The translations under genes were made by a program, and so were the position numbers. 64,000 nucleotides of DNA, from NCBI RefSeq assembly GCF_013177695.1, contig NZ_WOEY01000018.1:1-64000 (forward strand), written 5' to 3'. This document shows, in pieces, positions 56,265 to 64,000 of the stretch. The number at the start of each line of letters is the position of its first letter. Position 1 is the stretch's first letter. Origin of the DNA: Paraburkholderia solitsugae. Lineage in GTDB: Bacteria > Pseudomonadota > Gammaproteobacteria > Burkholderiales > Burkholderiaceae. The notes beneath the pieces are model-generated. The model was not told the origin of the DNA, did not search any database, and saw only the letters and a list, made by a program, of their open reading frames with translations.

Positions 56265-58042
56265 TGACTACACAAACCAAACCGCACGTCGACGCGGTAA
56301 TCATCGGCTTCGGCTGGACCGGCGCGATCCTCGCGAAGGAACTCACCGAGGCGGGACTCAAAGTGGTCGCGCTGGAACGCGGCGAGTATCGCGACACCTA
56401 TCCGGACGGCGCATATCCCAACACGATCGATGAGCTGACCTACAACATCCGCAAGAAGCTGTTCCTCGATCTCTCCAAGACCACCGTGTCGATCCGTCAT
56501 AACGTCGGCGAGACGGCGCTGCCCTATCGGCAGCTTGCCGCGTTTCTCCCGGGCGAAGGTGTTGGCGGTGCGGGTCTGCATTGGTCGGGCGTGCATTTCC
56601 GGATCACACCGGAAGAACTGCGCCTGAAGAGCCACTACGAAGAACGCTACGGCAAGCGCTTCATTCCGGAAGGGATGACGATTCAGGATTACGGCGTCAG
56701 CTACGAAGAACTCGAACCGCATTTCGACTTCGCCGAGAAAGTGTTCGGCACCTCGGGTCAGGCTTATAAGGTCAACGGCAAGGTGGTCGGCGACGGCAAC
56801 GTGTTCGAAGCGCCGCGCAGCGACAACTTTCCGCTTCCCGCGCAGTTGAACACGTACTCGGCTGAGCGTTTCGGCAAGGCCGCGCGCGAGCTGGGCCTGA
56901 ACCCGTACCGCCTGCCTTCGGCGAATACGTCGGGTCCGTATACAAACCCGTACGGCGTGCAGATGGGGCCGTGCAACTTCTGCGGATTCTGCAGCGGCTA
57001 CGCGTGCTACATGTACTCGAAGGCATCTCCGAATCTGAACATCCTGCCGGCACTGAAGCAGTCGCCGAACTTCGAGCTGCGCTCGCGTTGCCACGTGCTG
57101 CGCGTCGAACTCGACGACACGAAAAAACGCGCCAAGGGCGTGACATATGTCGATCCTGCAGGCAACGAAGTGTTTCAGCCCGCCGATCTCGTGATCGTCG
57201 CGGCGTTCCAGTATCACAACGTCCATCTACTTCTGCTGTCGGGCATCGGCAAGCCGTACGACCCGATCTCGGGCGAAGGTGTGGTCGGCCGCAATTTTGC
57301 GTATCAGAACCTCTCGACGATCACCGCGTTCTTCGACGAGGACACCTTCACCAATCCGTTCATCGGCGCGGGCGGCAACGGCGTCGCCGTGGACAACTTC
57401 AATGCCGACAACTTCGATCACGGTCCGCTCGGCTTTGTCGGCGGCTCGCCGTTGTGGGTGAATCAGGCCGGCACCAAACCGATCAGCGGCATCGCGACCC
57501 CGGCCGGCACGCCGAACTGGGGCGCGGACTGGAAGAAATCGGTGAAGGATAACTACGCGCACACCATTTCGATGGACGCGCACGGCTCCAACATGTCGTA
57601 TCGCGACGTGTTCCTCGACCTCGATCCGACCTATCGCGATTCATATGGCCAGCCGCTGTTGCGCATGACCTTCGACTGGAAGGACAACGACATCAAGATG
57701 GCGCAATACGTGACCGGACAGATGCACAAGATCGCGCAACAGATGGGGCCGAAGTCCATCGGCGTCTATACGCGCGAATTCGGCGCGCACTTCGATTCGC
57801 GCCGCTATCAGACTACTCACCTCGTCGGTGGCGCGATTATGGGCACCGATCCGAAGACGAGCGTGCTGAACCGTTATCTGCAAAGCTGGGACGTGCACAA
57901 CGTGTTCGTGATGGGCGCGTCAGCGTTCCCGCAGGGCATCGGCTACAACCCGACCGGCCTCGTCGCCGCGCTCGCCTATTGGTCGGCGCGGGCGATTCGC
58001 ACGCAGTATCTGAAGAACCCCGGGCCGCTGGTGAGCGTATGA
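56264..58042 (+). CDS. GMC-type flavoprotein dehydrogenase, large subunit
   Basis: 592 residues. FAD motif IIGFGWTGAILAKEL at the N terminus, GMC features GEGVGGAGLHWSGVHFR and, near the C terminus, GASAFPQGIGYNPTGLVAALA. A Cys-rich patch (CNFCGFCSGYACYMY, about residues 236-250) resembles the iron-sulfur site known in fructose and gluconate dehydrogenase large subunits. Oxidises gluconate, 2-ketogluconate or another sugar acid/polyol in the periplasm. No Tat signal of its own; exported with subunit 3. Confidence 0.88.
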   Translation: MTTQTKPHVDAVIIGFGWTGAILAKELTEAGLKVVALERGEYRDTYPDGAYPNTIDELTYNIRKKLFLDLSKTTVSIRHNVGETALPYRQLAAFLPGEGVGGAGLHWSGVHFRITPEELRLKSHYEERYGKRFIPEGMTIQDYGVSYEELEPHFDFAEKVFGTSGQAYKVNGKVVGDGNVFEAPRSDNFPLPAQLNTYSAERFGKAARELGLNPYRLPSANTSGPYTNPYGVQMGPCNFCGFCSGYACYMYSKASPNLNILPALKQSPNFELRSRCHVLRVELDDTKKRAKGVTYVDPAGNEVFQPADLVIVAAFQYHNVHLLLLSGIGKPYDPISGEGVVGRNFAYQNLSTITAFFDEDTFTNPFIGAGGNGVAVDNFNADNFDHGPLGFVGGSPLWVNQAGTKPISGIATPAGTPNWGADWKKSVKDNYAHTISMDAHGSNMSYRDVFLDLDPTYRDSYGQPLLRMTFDWKDNDIKMAQYVTGQMHKIAQQMGPKSIGVYTREFGAHFDSRRYQTTHLVGGAIMGTDPKTSVLNRYLQSWDVHNVFVMGASAFPQGIGYNPTGLVAALAYWSARAIRTQYLKNPGPLVSV

Positions 58043-59406
58043 AGAAGAAGATCGATATCCAACGCCTGGGGCAGGCATTCAAACGCGTGCGCGCAGCGTC
58101 TTTCTGCGTGGCGGCTGCCACGTCCGCTCCGCTCGCCGCGCAAGCAGCAACACCCCAGCCTCAATCCGATGCGGCGTTGATCGCGCACGGCGAATACCTC
58201 GCGCGTGCGGGTGACTGCATCGCCTGTCACTCGACGCCATCGGGCAAGCCCTTCGCGGGCGGCCTGAAGTTCGACACACCGATCGGCGCGATCTACTCGA
58301 CCAACATCACGCCCGATCGCAACACCGGCATCGGCTCATGGAGCTTCGCGCAGTTCGATCGCGCGGTGCGTGCTGGCGTGCGGCCGAACGGCGACACGCT
58401 GTATCCGGCCATGCCGTACCCGTCGTATGCGCGTTTGAGCGAAGACGACATGCACGCGCTGTATGTGTACTTCAGGCGAGGGGTCGCGCCGGTGAATCAG
58501 GCGAACCGTGCGGTCGATATCGTCTGGCCGCTGTCGATGCGCTGGCCGCTCGGCATCTGGCGTTACCTGTTCGCGCCGGATCCATTCACCTTCAATGCGA
58601 AGCACTATGCCGATCCGGTGGTCGCACGCGGTGCTTACCTCGTGCAAGGCCTCGGCCACTGCGGTGCCTGCCACACGCCGCGTGCGCTCACGATGCAGGA
58701 ACGCGCATTGAGCGATCTCGACGGCACCGCGTTTCTCGCGGGCGGCGCGGCGATCGACGGCTGGGTCCCGTCGAGCCTGCGCGGCAATCCGCGCACCGGC
58801 ATCGGCGCATGGAGCGAAACCGACCTCGTGCAATTCCTGAAGACCGGACGCACACAGCACAGCGCGGCATTCGGTGGCATGACGGACGTCGTGCAGCACA
58901 GCATGCAGCACATGAGCGATGCCGATCTCACCGCGATTGCGCGCTACCTGAAGACACTTCCGTCGACCGATCCGAAGGAAACAGCGTACGTGTACAACGA
59001 TACGGCGGCTCACGCCTTACGTACCGGCAACGCCACGGCGCCCGGCGCCGCCGTGTACCGCGACAATTGCACCGCCTGCCACCGCAGTGACGGCCGTGGC
59101 TACACGCGCGTGATCCCGGCGCTGGGCGGCAATCCGGTCGTGCAAGACAAGGACGCGACCTCGCTGATTCACGTGCTGCTGACCGGCAGCACGCTCGAAG
59201 GCACGAAGACCGCGCCGTCCCCGTTCACGATGCCCGCCTTCGGCTGGCGCCTGAACGATCAGGAAGTCGCCGACGTGACGAACTTCGTGCGCAACAGTTG
59301 GGGCAATACCGGTTCGACGGTTAGCGCGACGGACGTCGCCAAGGTTCGCAAGACTGTCACGGTGCGTGCGCCCGAGATGCCGCCCGGTGCCGCGCTGAGC
59401 CACTAA
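58039..59406 (+). CDS. Membrane-associated tri-haem cytochrome c subunit
   Basis: 455 residues; start ATG 58039 overlaps the previous stop (ATGA). Signal sequence with cleavage around AAQAA, then three CxxCH haem sites (CIACH, CGACH, CTACH) spaced along the protein, as in the cytochrome subunits of gluconate and alcohol dehydrogenases. Passes electrons from the flavoprotein to ubiquinone. Completes the three-gene operon. Confidence 0.9.
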   Translation: MKKKIDIQRLGQAFKRVRAASFCVAAATSAPLAAQAATPQPQSDAALIAHGEYLARAGDCIACHSTPSGKPFAGGLKFDTPIGAIYSTNITPDRNTGIGSWSFAQFDRAVRAGVRPNGDTLYPAMPYPSYARLSEDDMHALYVYFRRGVAPVNQANRAVDIVWPLSMRWPLGIWRYLFAPDPFTFNAKHYADPVVARGAYLVQGLGHCGACHTPRALTMQERALSDLDGTAFLAGGAAIDGWVPSSLRGNPRTGIGAWSETDLVQFLKTGRTQHSAAFGGMTDVVQHSMQHMSDADLTAIARYLKTLPSTDPKETAYVYNDTAAHALRTGNATAPGAAVYRDNCTACHRSDGRGYTRVIPALGGNPVVQDKDATSLIHVLLTGSTLEGTKTAPSPFTMPAFGWRLNDQEVADVTNFVRNSWGNTGSTVSATDVAKVRKTVTVRAPEMPPGAALSH

Positions 59407-59642
59407 CACAGCCACTCATACCGCCACTAACATCGCGCCCGCCCTTGCAGCGAGTCCGTAGTCAGGACGCGTAACACGGGCCGCGCAAACCACTTCCCCC
59501 GCTTCACGCAATCTGCTCCGTTGTTCCGGAGCGGACTGCGTCCGCGCAGAGCTCCGTCATGCTGCGCTGTCCAGGCGCGATTGCGGCACCCGGCAGTGGA
59601 TTGATGAGAAGCCAGCGGTAGCGATTGGCTTGTCTCTGGCGC

Positions 59643-60500
59643 TCAGTGCTGTTGCGGGACCGCGTTGATCATCTCGAGATGACGCGCTTCGGTCTCCTCG
59701 TCCGCGGGGAACATGAATTCGATACGCAGTTCCTGCGCCGCGACGGTTTGCGGCGTGCCCACGGTGGCGACCATTGAAAAGTAGTTCAGGACCTCGCCGT
59801 CCTTGACGAAGCCGATGGGAATCACCGGCATGGCTGCTGGAGCGGATCCGGCTCCCAAGGTGCGCGGAGAAGACTTCAGGTCAGCCTGCACATCCGGATA
59901 AGCACGCAGCGCGGCAAGCAATTCGTGCGTCTGATCGTCGACCACGCGGCCGACCGACTCCCGATAGACACGCTGAATCAGGCTGTTCGCCACCGCTTGC
60001 CAATCGGCTACGAACGGACGCATCCCATCCGGATCGAAAATCAGATGCAGCATGTTGCGCGGCCCCTTGCGCGCAGCCATATCGATGAAGCAATTGAAAA
60101 AGCGCGGCGCTGATTCGTTGGTCATCAACACATTCCAGTAGCGGTCCATGACGAGCGCGGGAAACGGCTCATGTTGATGCAGCATGCGTCCGAGTGCGTG
60201 GGTGACGCTCTGCATTTCCTGAGCGTTCCAGGCAGCGTCGGCATACATCGGCGCATAGCCTGCCGCCAGTAGCAGCGTGTTGCGTTCGCGCAGAGGAATG
60301 TCGAGCGTTTGCGCGATATCCATCAGCATCTGACGGCTCGGCACGCTGCGCCCGCTTTCGATAAAACTGATGTGCCGCTGGGAGACGCCTGCGTTGAACG
60401 ACAAGTCCAACTGGCTGATGCCGCGCGTGTCTCGCCAATGACGCAACAACGCGCCGAGTTCATTTGGCGGCGTCTTCCTTTCGGGATTCGCAGGATTCAT
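59643..60500 (-). CDS. XRE-family regulator with MmyB-like ligand domain
   Basis: 285 residues from ATG 60500. The HTH (GALLRHWRDTRGISQLDLSF, then GVSQRHISFIESGRS) is at about 12-67, followed by a PAS-like MmyB domain (ALVMDRYWNVLMTNESAPRFF). A GTG at 60617 with a good GGAAGGAG site would add 39 residues and is a real alternative. 26-143 bases downstream of the CMD-fold gene on the same strand; such pairs often have the XRE protein regulating the partner. Confidence 0.83.
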   Translation of the reverse strand: MNPANPERKTPPNELGALLRHWRDTRGISQLDLSFNAGVSQRHISFIESGRSVPSRQMLMDIAQTLDIPLRERNTLLLAAGYAPMYADAAWNAQEMQSVTHALGRMLHQHEPFPALVMDRYWNVLMTNESAPRFFNCFIDMAARKGPRNMLHLIFDPDGMRPFVADWQAVANSLIQRVYRESVGRVVDDQTHELLAALRAYPDVQADLKSSPRTLGAGSAPAAMPVIPIGFVKDGEVLNYFSMVATVGTPQTVAAQELRIEFMFPADEETEARHLEMINAVPQQH

Positions 60501-60643
60501 CGCTCTCTTATCCGCAAGTCGGTACAGATCAGCTTGGGTGACCGGTGGTGCCGGAGCATCGTCTATGCCCGGCGCCAACCGGTCGTTCGAACCGCGCCGG
60601 TCAGCATACTCCTTCACGCTGACCTGCTCCTTCCAGACGGGAT

Positions 60644-61192
60644 CTACGCGTTCCAGACGTATTCCTGGAACGGCGCTTCCAGAGGGGGTTGAGTGATGTT
60701 GCCGGCGTAGTTCGTAATCGTCGAAGCGGCCAGTACCGCGAGAACCTCAAGCACCTGATCCTGACGGAAGCCGGCCTCGATAAACGGGTTCACGTCATGG
60801 TCATTCAGGTGTCCGCGCTTCTCGATGGCTGTCTTCGTCAGGGTCGAGAGTGCCGCATGCTTGCGATCGGCAGGCGTATGGCCGTCGCGAATCGCTTCGA
60901 CGTCGGCGGGTGAAAGCCCCTCTTGCAGCGCGAGCGCGGTGTGGAATGCGACCGCCCACGAACATGCGTTGGTCACCGCGTTAGTCAGCAACAGCGTCTG
61001 TATCTGCGCTTCCGTGAAGGTGCCTGAATGAACCTTCTGGAAGATGCCGATGAAGCCGCTGATCAGTACCGGCGATTCAGCCATCGCTCCCGCAATGTTG
61101 GGGATAAGGCCGAAGTTTTGCTGGAGCTGCCGCAGCACCGGCTTGGACTGTTCGGGTGCGGATTCAATCGTATGAATGTGAAACGTCGACAT
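60644..61192 (-). CDS. Carboxymuconolactone decarboxylase-fold protein (AhpD-like), degenerate CxxC
   Basis: 182 residues, peroxidase-related/CMD fold. The motif that is CxxC in AhpD reads NACSWAVAFH: the first Cys and the His are kept, the second Cys is Ala. So a peroxiredoxin-reductase role through a disulfide is doubtful; a decarboxylase-like or one-Cys redox role is possible. First gene of the pair with the XRE regulator. Confidence 0.8.
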   Translation of the reverse strand: MSTFHIHTIESAPEQSKPVLRQLQQNFGLIPNIAGAMAESPVLISGFIGIFQKVHSGTFTEAQIQTLLLTNAVTNACSWAVAFHTALALQEGLSPADVEAIRDGHTPADRKHAALSTLTKTAIEKRGHLNDHDVNPFIEAGFRQDQVLEVLAVLAASTITNYAGNITQPPLEAPFQEYVWNA

Positions 61193-61678
61193 GGTGTGTC
61201 CTCGATCATGAACGCCGCTCGGGATGAGCTGTGCGATGAGCGAAGATTAGGCGTGAGGAAGAGGCTCGCCAATTACCTCGGATGTAATAGGTTTACGTCT
61301 TCCTGGTATCGAAAAGAAGAGCCGCCAGGAGGATACCGCCCAGGGGCGCGCCGCCTTAGACGGCTTCCGGCACCTTGCGCGTCTTCAGAAACGCTACGAA
61401 TGTTTCGCCTCGCATGCTGGCGTACATGCCGAGATTCGTGATCTTCACCACCCGCTCAATCTGAGCATCATGGATTTGCGCGACGCGCGGTGGGTCTTGC
61501 CGCGCAGCAACGCGCCAGCGCGCAGGAAATGGTCTGGTGTAGAAACCATGACATCTACCGTATAGCTAGCCTTAACGCAGAAAAAACACTGGAAACTGGA
61601 ATTCAGAATTACAAAGATCACCAGAATATACTGCTGCCGCGTCGGTCGAATAGTGACGATCAAGACAACGGAAGCAAT
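61193..61678. other. Intergenic region with a possible gene remnant
   Basis: 486 bp. On the minus strand, from about 61500 down to the TAA at 61356-61358, the frame reads as coding-like sequence (IERVVKITNLGMYASMRGE, ending KVPEAV) but has no start codon upstream before a stop. A different frame holds an ATG at about 61548. This may be a decayed or frameshifted short gene. The rest, AT-richer near 61560-61660, probably holds the promoter of the next gene. Confidence 0.35.
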
Positions 61679-61984
61679 ATGAAAAACCAACCTCTCTTGT
61701 TAGCACTATTCGCGGTCGCCGCGTTCTGGACTGCCGAAAGCCAGGCCGCGCAGCCGAATTACGCCTATTCGACGACGGTGCGTCTCTCCGACGGCAAAAC
61801 GCTGGACTGCGCCGTCAACGAGCCCCTGACCGCCGTGCACAACGCCAGTACCACGCTCACCCGACGCGATAAAACGGAAGCCGACGTATTGGCGACTCAA
61901 CGACTGCGCCTGCTCAGCGGCCCCACGTCTGAGTATCCGTCACCGTACACTGCGCCCAACGTCACGTGCGGGGCAACCGGCTGA
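61679..61984 (+). CDS. Small exported protein, unknown
   Basis: 101 residues from ATG 61679 with GGAAG upstream. Signal peptide MKNQPLLLALFAVAAFWTAE, cleavage around SQAAQ. The mature part is a beta-rich, Thr-rich domain with two Cys (LDCAVNEP, NVTCGATG) that could form a disulfide. No family recognised. Confidence 0.7.
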   Translation: MKNQPLLLALFAVAAFWTAESQAAQPNYAYSTTVRLSDGKTLDCAVNEPLTAVHNASTTLTRRDKTEADVLATQRLRLLSGPTSEYPSPYTAPNVTCGATG

Positions 61985-62025
61985 AATTGAGTGGCATCAC
62001 GGAGCTCGTGCGGCTCATTCGGTAC

Positions 62026-62202
62026 TTATTCGGTACGATGTGGAACATCGTCCGGGAATGGATATGGGGCGTGAGGTCCTGGCCATTCCGCCGCCGGTGG
62101 ACCGCTTAGCGCATCGCACCCGGCGAGACCTGCGAGAAAGCTGCACGTGAGTACCGTGAGTAAAGCGGCGCAAATGCACCGGACTGCTGCCCGACCGTTC
62201 AT
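62026..62202 (-). CDS. Small lipoprotein, 58 residues
   Basis: ATG 62202 with a very strong AAGGAGGTG ribosome site. The N terminus is a lipoprotein signal (VRCICAALLTVLTCSFLAGL) with lipobox LAGC; the mature part is a short Pro-rich tail (SGPPAAEWPGPHAPYPFP). Longer in-frame starts up to 62382 would bury the signal and are rejected. It follows the chemotaxis receptor gene on the same strand. Confidence 0.7.
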   Translation of the reverse strand: MNGRAAVRCICAALLTVLTCSFLAGLAGCDALSGPPAAEWPGPHAPYPFPDDVPHRTE

Positions 62203-62278
62203 CGCACACCTCCTTGCATCTGGCGCATACGCTACTTCTTGGACCTCCAATCGGCGTGGCAGGTTGCACTGAGTGTCG

Positions 62279-63904
62279 TCATGCGCTCGCCGTTGACAGC
62301 TCGGGCGCACTCCAGTTCTGTCCGCTGGGCTCCTCGGCGGACAACCTGGTTGTTTCACGCAGCCTGAACACTGCCACCGCATCGACGAGCGCGCGCGCCT
62401 GATCTTCCAGCGACGCCGCGGCAGCCGCGGCTTGCTCGACTAGCGCGGCGTTCTGTTGCGTCGCGTTGTCCATCTGCGTCATCGCGGTATTGATCTGATC
62501 AATACCGCGCGACTGCCCTTCTGAGGCTGCGCTGATCTCGCTGACGATACCGGTCACGTTGCGGGCCGCCGTGACGATTTCGGCCATTGTCTCGCCGGCG
62601 CGAGTCGCCAGTTCGGCGCCGTTCCTCACCTTCGCAACCGAATCGCCGATCAGCTCCCTGATCTCCTTCGCCGCAGCGGCCGAACGTTGCGCGAGCGCGC
62701 GCACTTCACCCGCGACCACCGCGAATCCGCGTCCCTCCTCGCCGGCACGTGCAGCTTCGACTGCCGCATTCAAAGCGAGTATGTTGGTCTGGAACGCAAT
62801 GCCCTCGATCGCGCCGATGATATCGACGATCCTCTTTGAACTCGACGACATGTCCGCGATCAGGTCGACAACCTGGCCGACAACGTCGCCGCCGCGTGCC
62901 GCGATCTCCGACGCGTTTTCCGCGAGCGCACTGGCCTGCCGCGCACTATCGGCATTTTGCCGGACCGTCGCCGTCAACTCTTCCATGCTCGATGCGGTCT
63001 GCTCCAGGGTCGCCGCCTGCAACTCAGTACGCGTCGACAGGTCGGCATTGCCGCTCGCGATCTCGCCTACGCCGTGCGTGATCGCCGCCGTTCCCTGACG
63101 CACCTGACTCACGGCAGCAACGAGCCCCGCCTGCATCCGGCCAAGTGCAGCCATCAAGCGTCCCATTTCGTTGACGCCCAGCGCTGCGATCTCGCTTGCC
63201 AGATCACCCGCAGCAATGCGCTCGAAATGACGAATAGCGGCATCGATAGGCCGCACGATCGAATTCGTCAACGCGGAGCGCGCGAAGAAGCCGAGGATCA
63301 TTGCGGCGGACCCGATCGCGCCGAAGAGCCAGAGCAGCATATGAAAATGGTGTTGCGCCGAGGCAAAGCGCGCTTTTTGCTGCTCTGCCTGAAAATCTTC
63401 GAGCGCGCGCGCGGCGTTCCGGTAGTCACTGAACAGTCTGTCAGGCGCCTGCCGCTGCGTCGTCCGGAACGACATGAAATCGTTCTGGTCGAGCGCCGCG
63501 ATTTCGGGGCTAAGCGCCTGTTTCATCAATAGCTCGCGCTTCGCGCGCAGCGCGTCGGCCAGCTTCCTCTCAACCTCATTCGACGGCGGTTGCGCGGCAT
63601 AGGCCGCCAGCTCGCGATCACTACCCGTCTGCTCGGCATGCACTCGCGCGAGCACCGCATCGGTTGGCTTTCCCTGCGCGACGAGCGTTTCGTACGTACC
63701 GAGATCGACCCGCACCTGCAGAAGCGCTTCGCTACTGGCGCTAAGGTGTCGCAGCGCAGCCGTCTCTTCACTGTACATCCTGTCGAGTGCCGTGTTGGCC
63801 GTGTCCAGCCCCGCAATCGACATGGCGATCACAAGCATCAACGCCGCCGTGTAGCCGGCGATCGTAATGGTCAGAGCGGTCCGGATAGTGGTATTTCTGA
63901 ACAT
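62279..63904 (-). CDS. Methyl-accepting chemotaxis protein (Tar type)
   Basis: 541 residues from ATG 63904. TM1 at about 10-32, a four-helix periplasmic sensor, TM2 near 190-210, a HAMP domain ([20 protein letters not shown]) and a signalling domain with the conserved tip [20 protein letters not shown]. Methylation regions flank the tip. The ligand is unknown. It is transcribed towards the small lipoprotein gene, 76 bases away. Confidence 0.92.
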   Translation of the reverse strand: MFRNTTIRTALTITIAGYTAALMLVIAMSIAGLDTANTALDRMYSEETAALRHLSASSEALLQVRVDLGTYETLVAQGKPTDAVLARVHAEQTGSDRELAAYAAQPPSNEVERKLADALRAKRELLMKQALSPEIAALDQNDFMSFRTTQRQAPDRLFSDYRNAARALEDFQAEQQKARFASAQHHFHMLLWLFGAIGSAAMILGFFARSALTNSIVRPIDAAIRHFERIAAGDLASEIAALGVNEMGRLMAALGRMQAGLVAAVSQVRQGTAAITHGVGEIASGNADLSTRTELQAATLEQTASSMEELTATVRQNADSARQASALAENASEIAARGGDVVGQVVDLIADMSSSSKRIVDIIGAIEGIAFQTNILALNAAVEAARAGEEGRGFAVVAGEVRALAQRSAAAAKEIRELIGDSVAKVRNGAELATRAGETMAEIVTAARNVTGIVSEISAASEGQSRGIDQINTAMTQMDNATQQNAALVEQAAAAAASLEDQARALVDAVAVFRLRETTRLSAEEPSGQNWSAPELSTASA

Positions 63905-64000
63905 GGCTGTCTTCCTCGACCCTCTGAGCCCAAAAAAAGCGGCGTGCGGACAAGTCCGCCGCCGCCAGGAGGAGCACATCGATGAACAAATCAGAGTGAA

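Noticed and set aside
61445..61690. Minus-strand frame of 81 codons upstream of the CMD-fold gene region
   Set aside because: Partly overlaps the promoter of the small exported protein and has no recognisable domain; the neighbouring frame looks more coding-like but lacks a start.

Overview
The window looks like chromosomal DNA of a metabolically versatile, soil- or plant-associated betaproteobacterium of the Burkholderia/Paraburkholderia group. This rests on high GC with strong GC3 bias, Burkholderia-type porins, a DUF3138 barrel, many LysR/AraC regulators each beside a catabolic cluster, and B-family DNA polymerase II. I saw no rRNA, tRNA, CRISPR array, prophage or insertion sequence. The taxonomic call is inference from protein style, not from a marker gene.

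Layout. 1-3418: 3' end of a DUF3138 outer-membrane protein, then two overlapping paralogous FAD amine oxidases (PuuB/DadA type). 3536-9461 (minus): a hydroxyproline-type module, namely LysR, MHS-family MFS transporter, prolidase-like amidohydrolase, Liv-type binding protein and a Cys/Thr-type trans-3-hydroxy-L-proline dehydratase. 9563-17429: a nucleobase/ureide-type module with LysR, a chain of ATGA-overlapping genes (31-codon micro-ORF, DUF3311, sodium:solute symporter, cytosine-deaminase-like amidohydrolase), a second amidohydrolase, a ureidoglycine aminohydrolase gene broken by an in-frame TGA, and another cytosine-deaminase-like protein. 17874-20552: DUF969-DUF979-DUF2891. 20592-23604: a PRC-barrel exported protein and DNA polymerase II.

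23631-36054 (minus) is the most coherent unit: LysR, then hydroquinone dioxygenase small and large subunits, 4-hydroxymuconic semialdehyde dehydrogenase, maleylacetate reductase, a five-gene Liv-type ABC importer, an intradiol (hydroxyquinol-type) dioxygenase, a Rieske ferredoxin and a porin. This would carry hydroquinone and hydroxyquinol from the outer membrane to 3-oxoadipate. The large subunit keeps the His-x-Asn-x3-Glu...His iron ligand set.

36299-44291: AraC regulator, MntH, AraC regulator, then MFS transporter, a domain-swapped aconitase-family fusion and LysR. 44735-54853: nitrogen and C4-acid functions, with glnK-amtB behind a good sigma-54 promoter, a malic enzyme next to an AEC-type permease, a lone FAD oxidoreductase, and a second Amt separated from it by a perfect 22-bp inverted-repeat terminator. 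55533-59406: a three-subunit membrane-bound gluconate-dehydrogenase-type complex (Tat-exported gamma subunit, GMC flavoprotein, tri-haem cytochrome c). 59643-63904: XRE regulator with a carboxymuconolactone-decarboxylase-fold protein, a small exported protein, a small lipoprotein and a methyl-accepting chemotaxis protein.

Strongest points for follow-up: the self-contained hydroquinone operon with its own importer, porin and Rieske ferredoxin; the nonsense codon in the ureidoglycine aminohydrolase; the 31-codon micro-ORF at the head of an ATGA-coupled operon; the aconitase fusion with small domain first; and two overlapping micro-ORFs near 47.5-47.9 kb.
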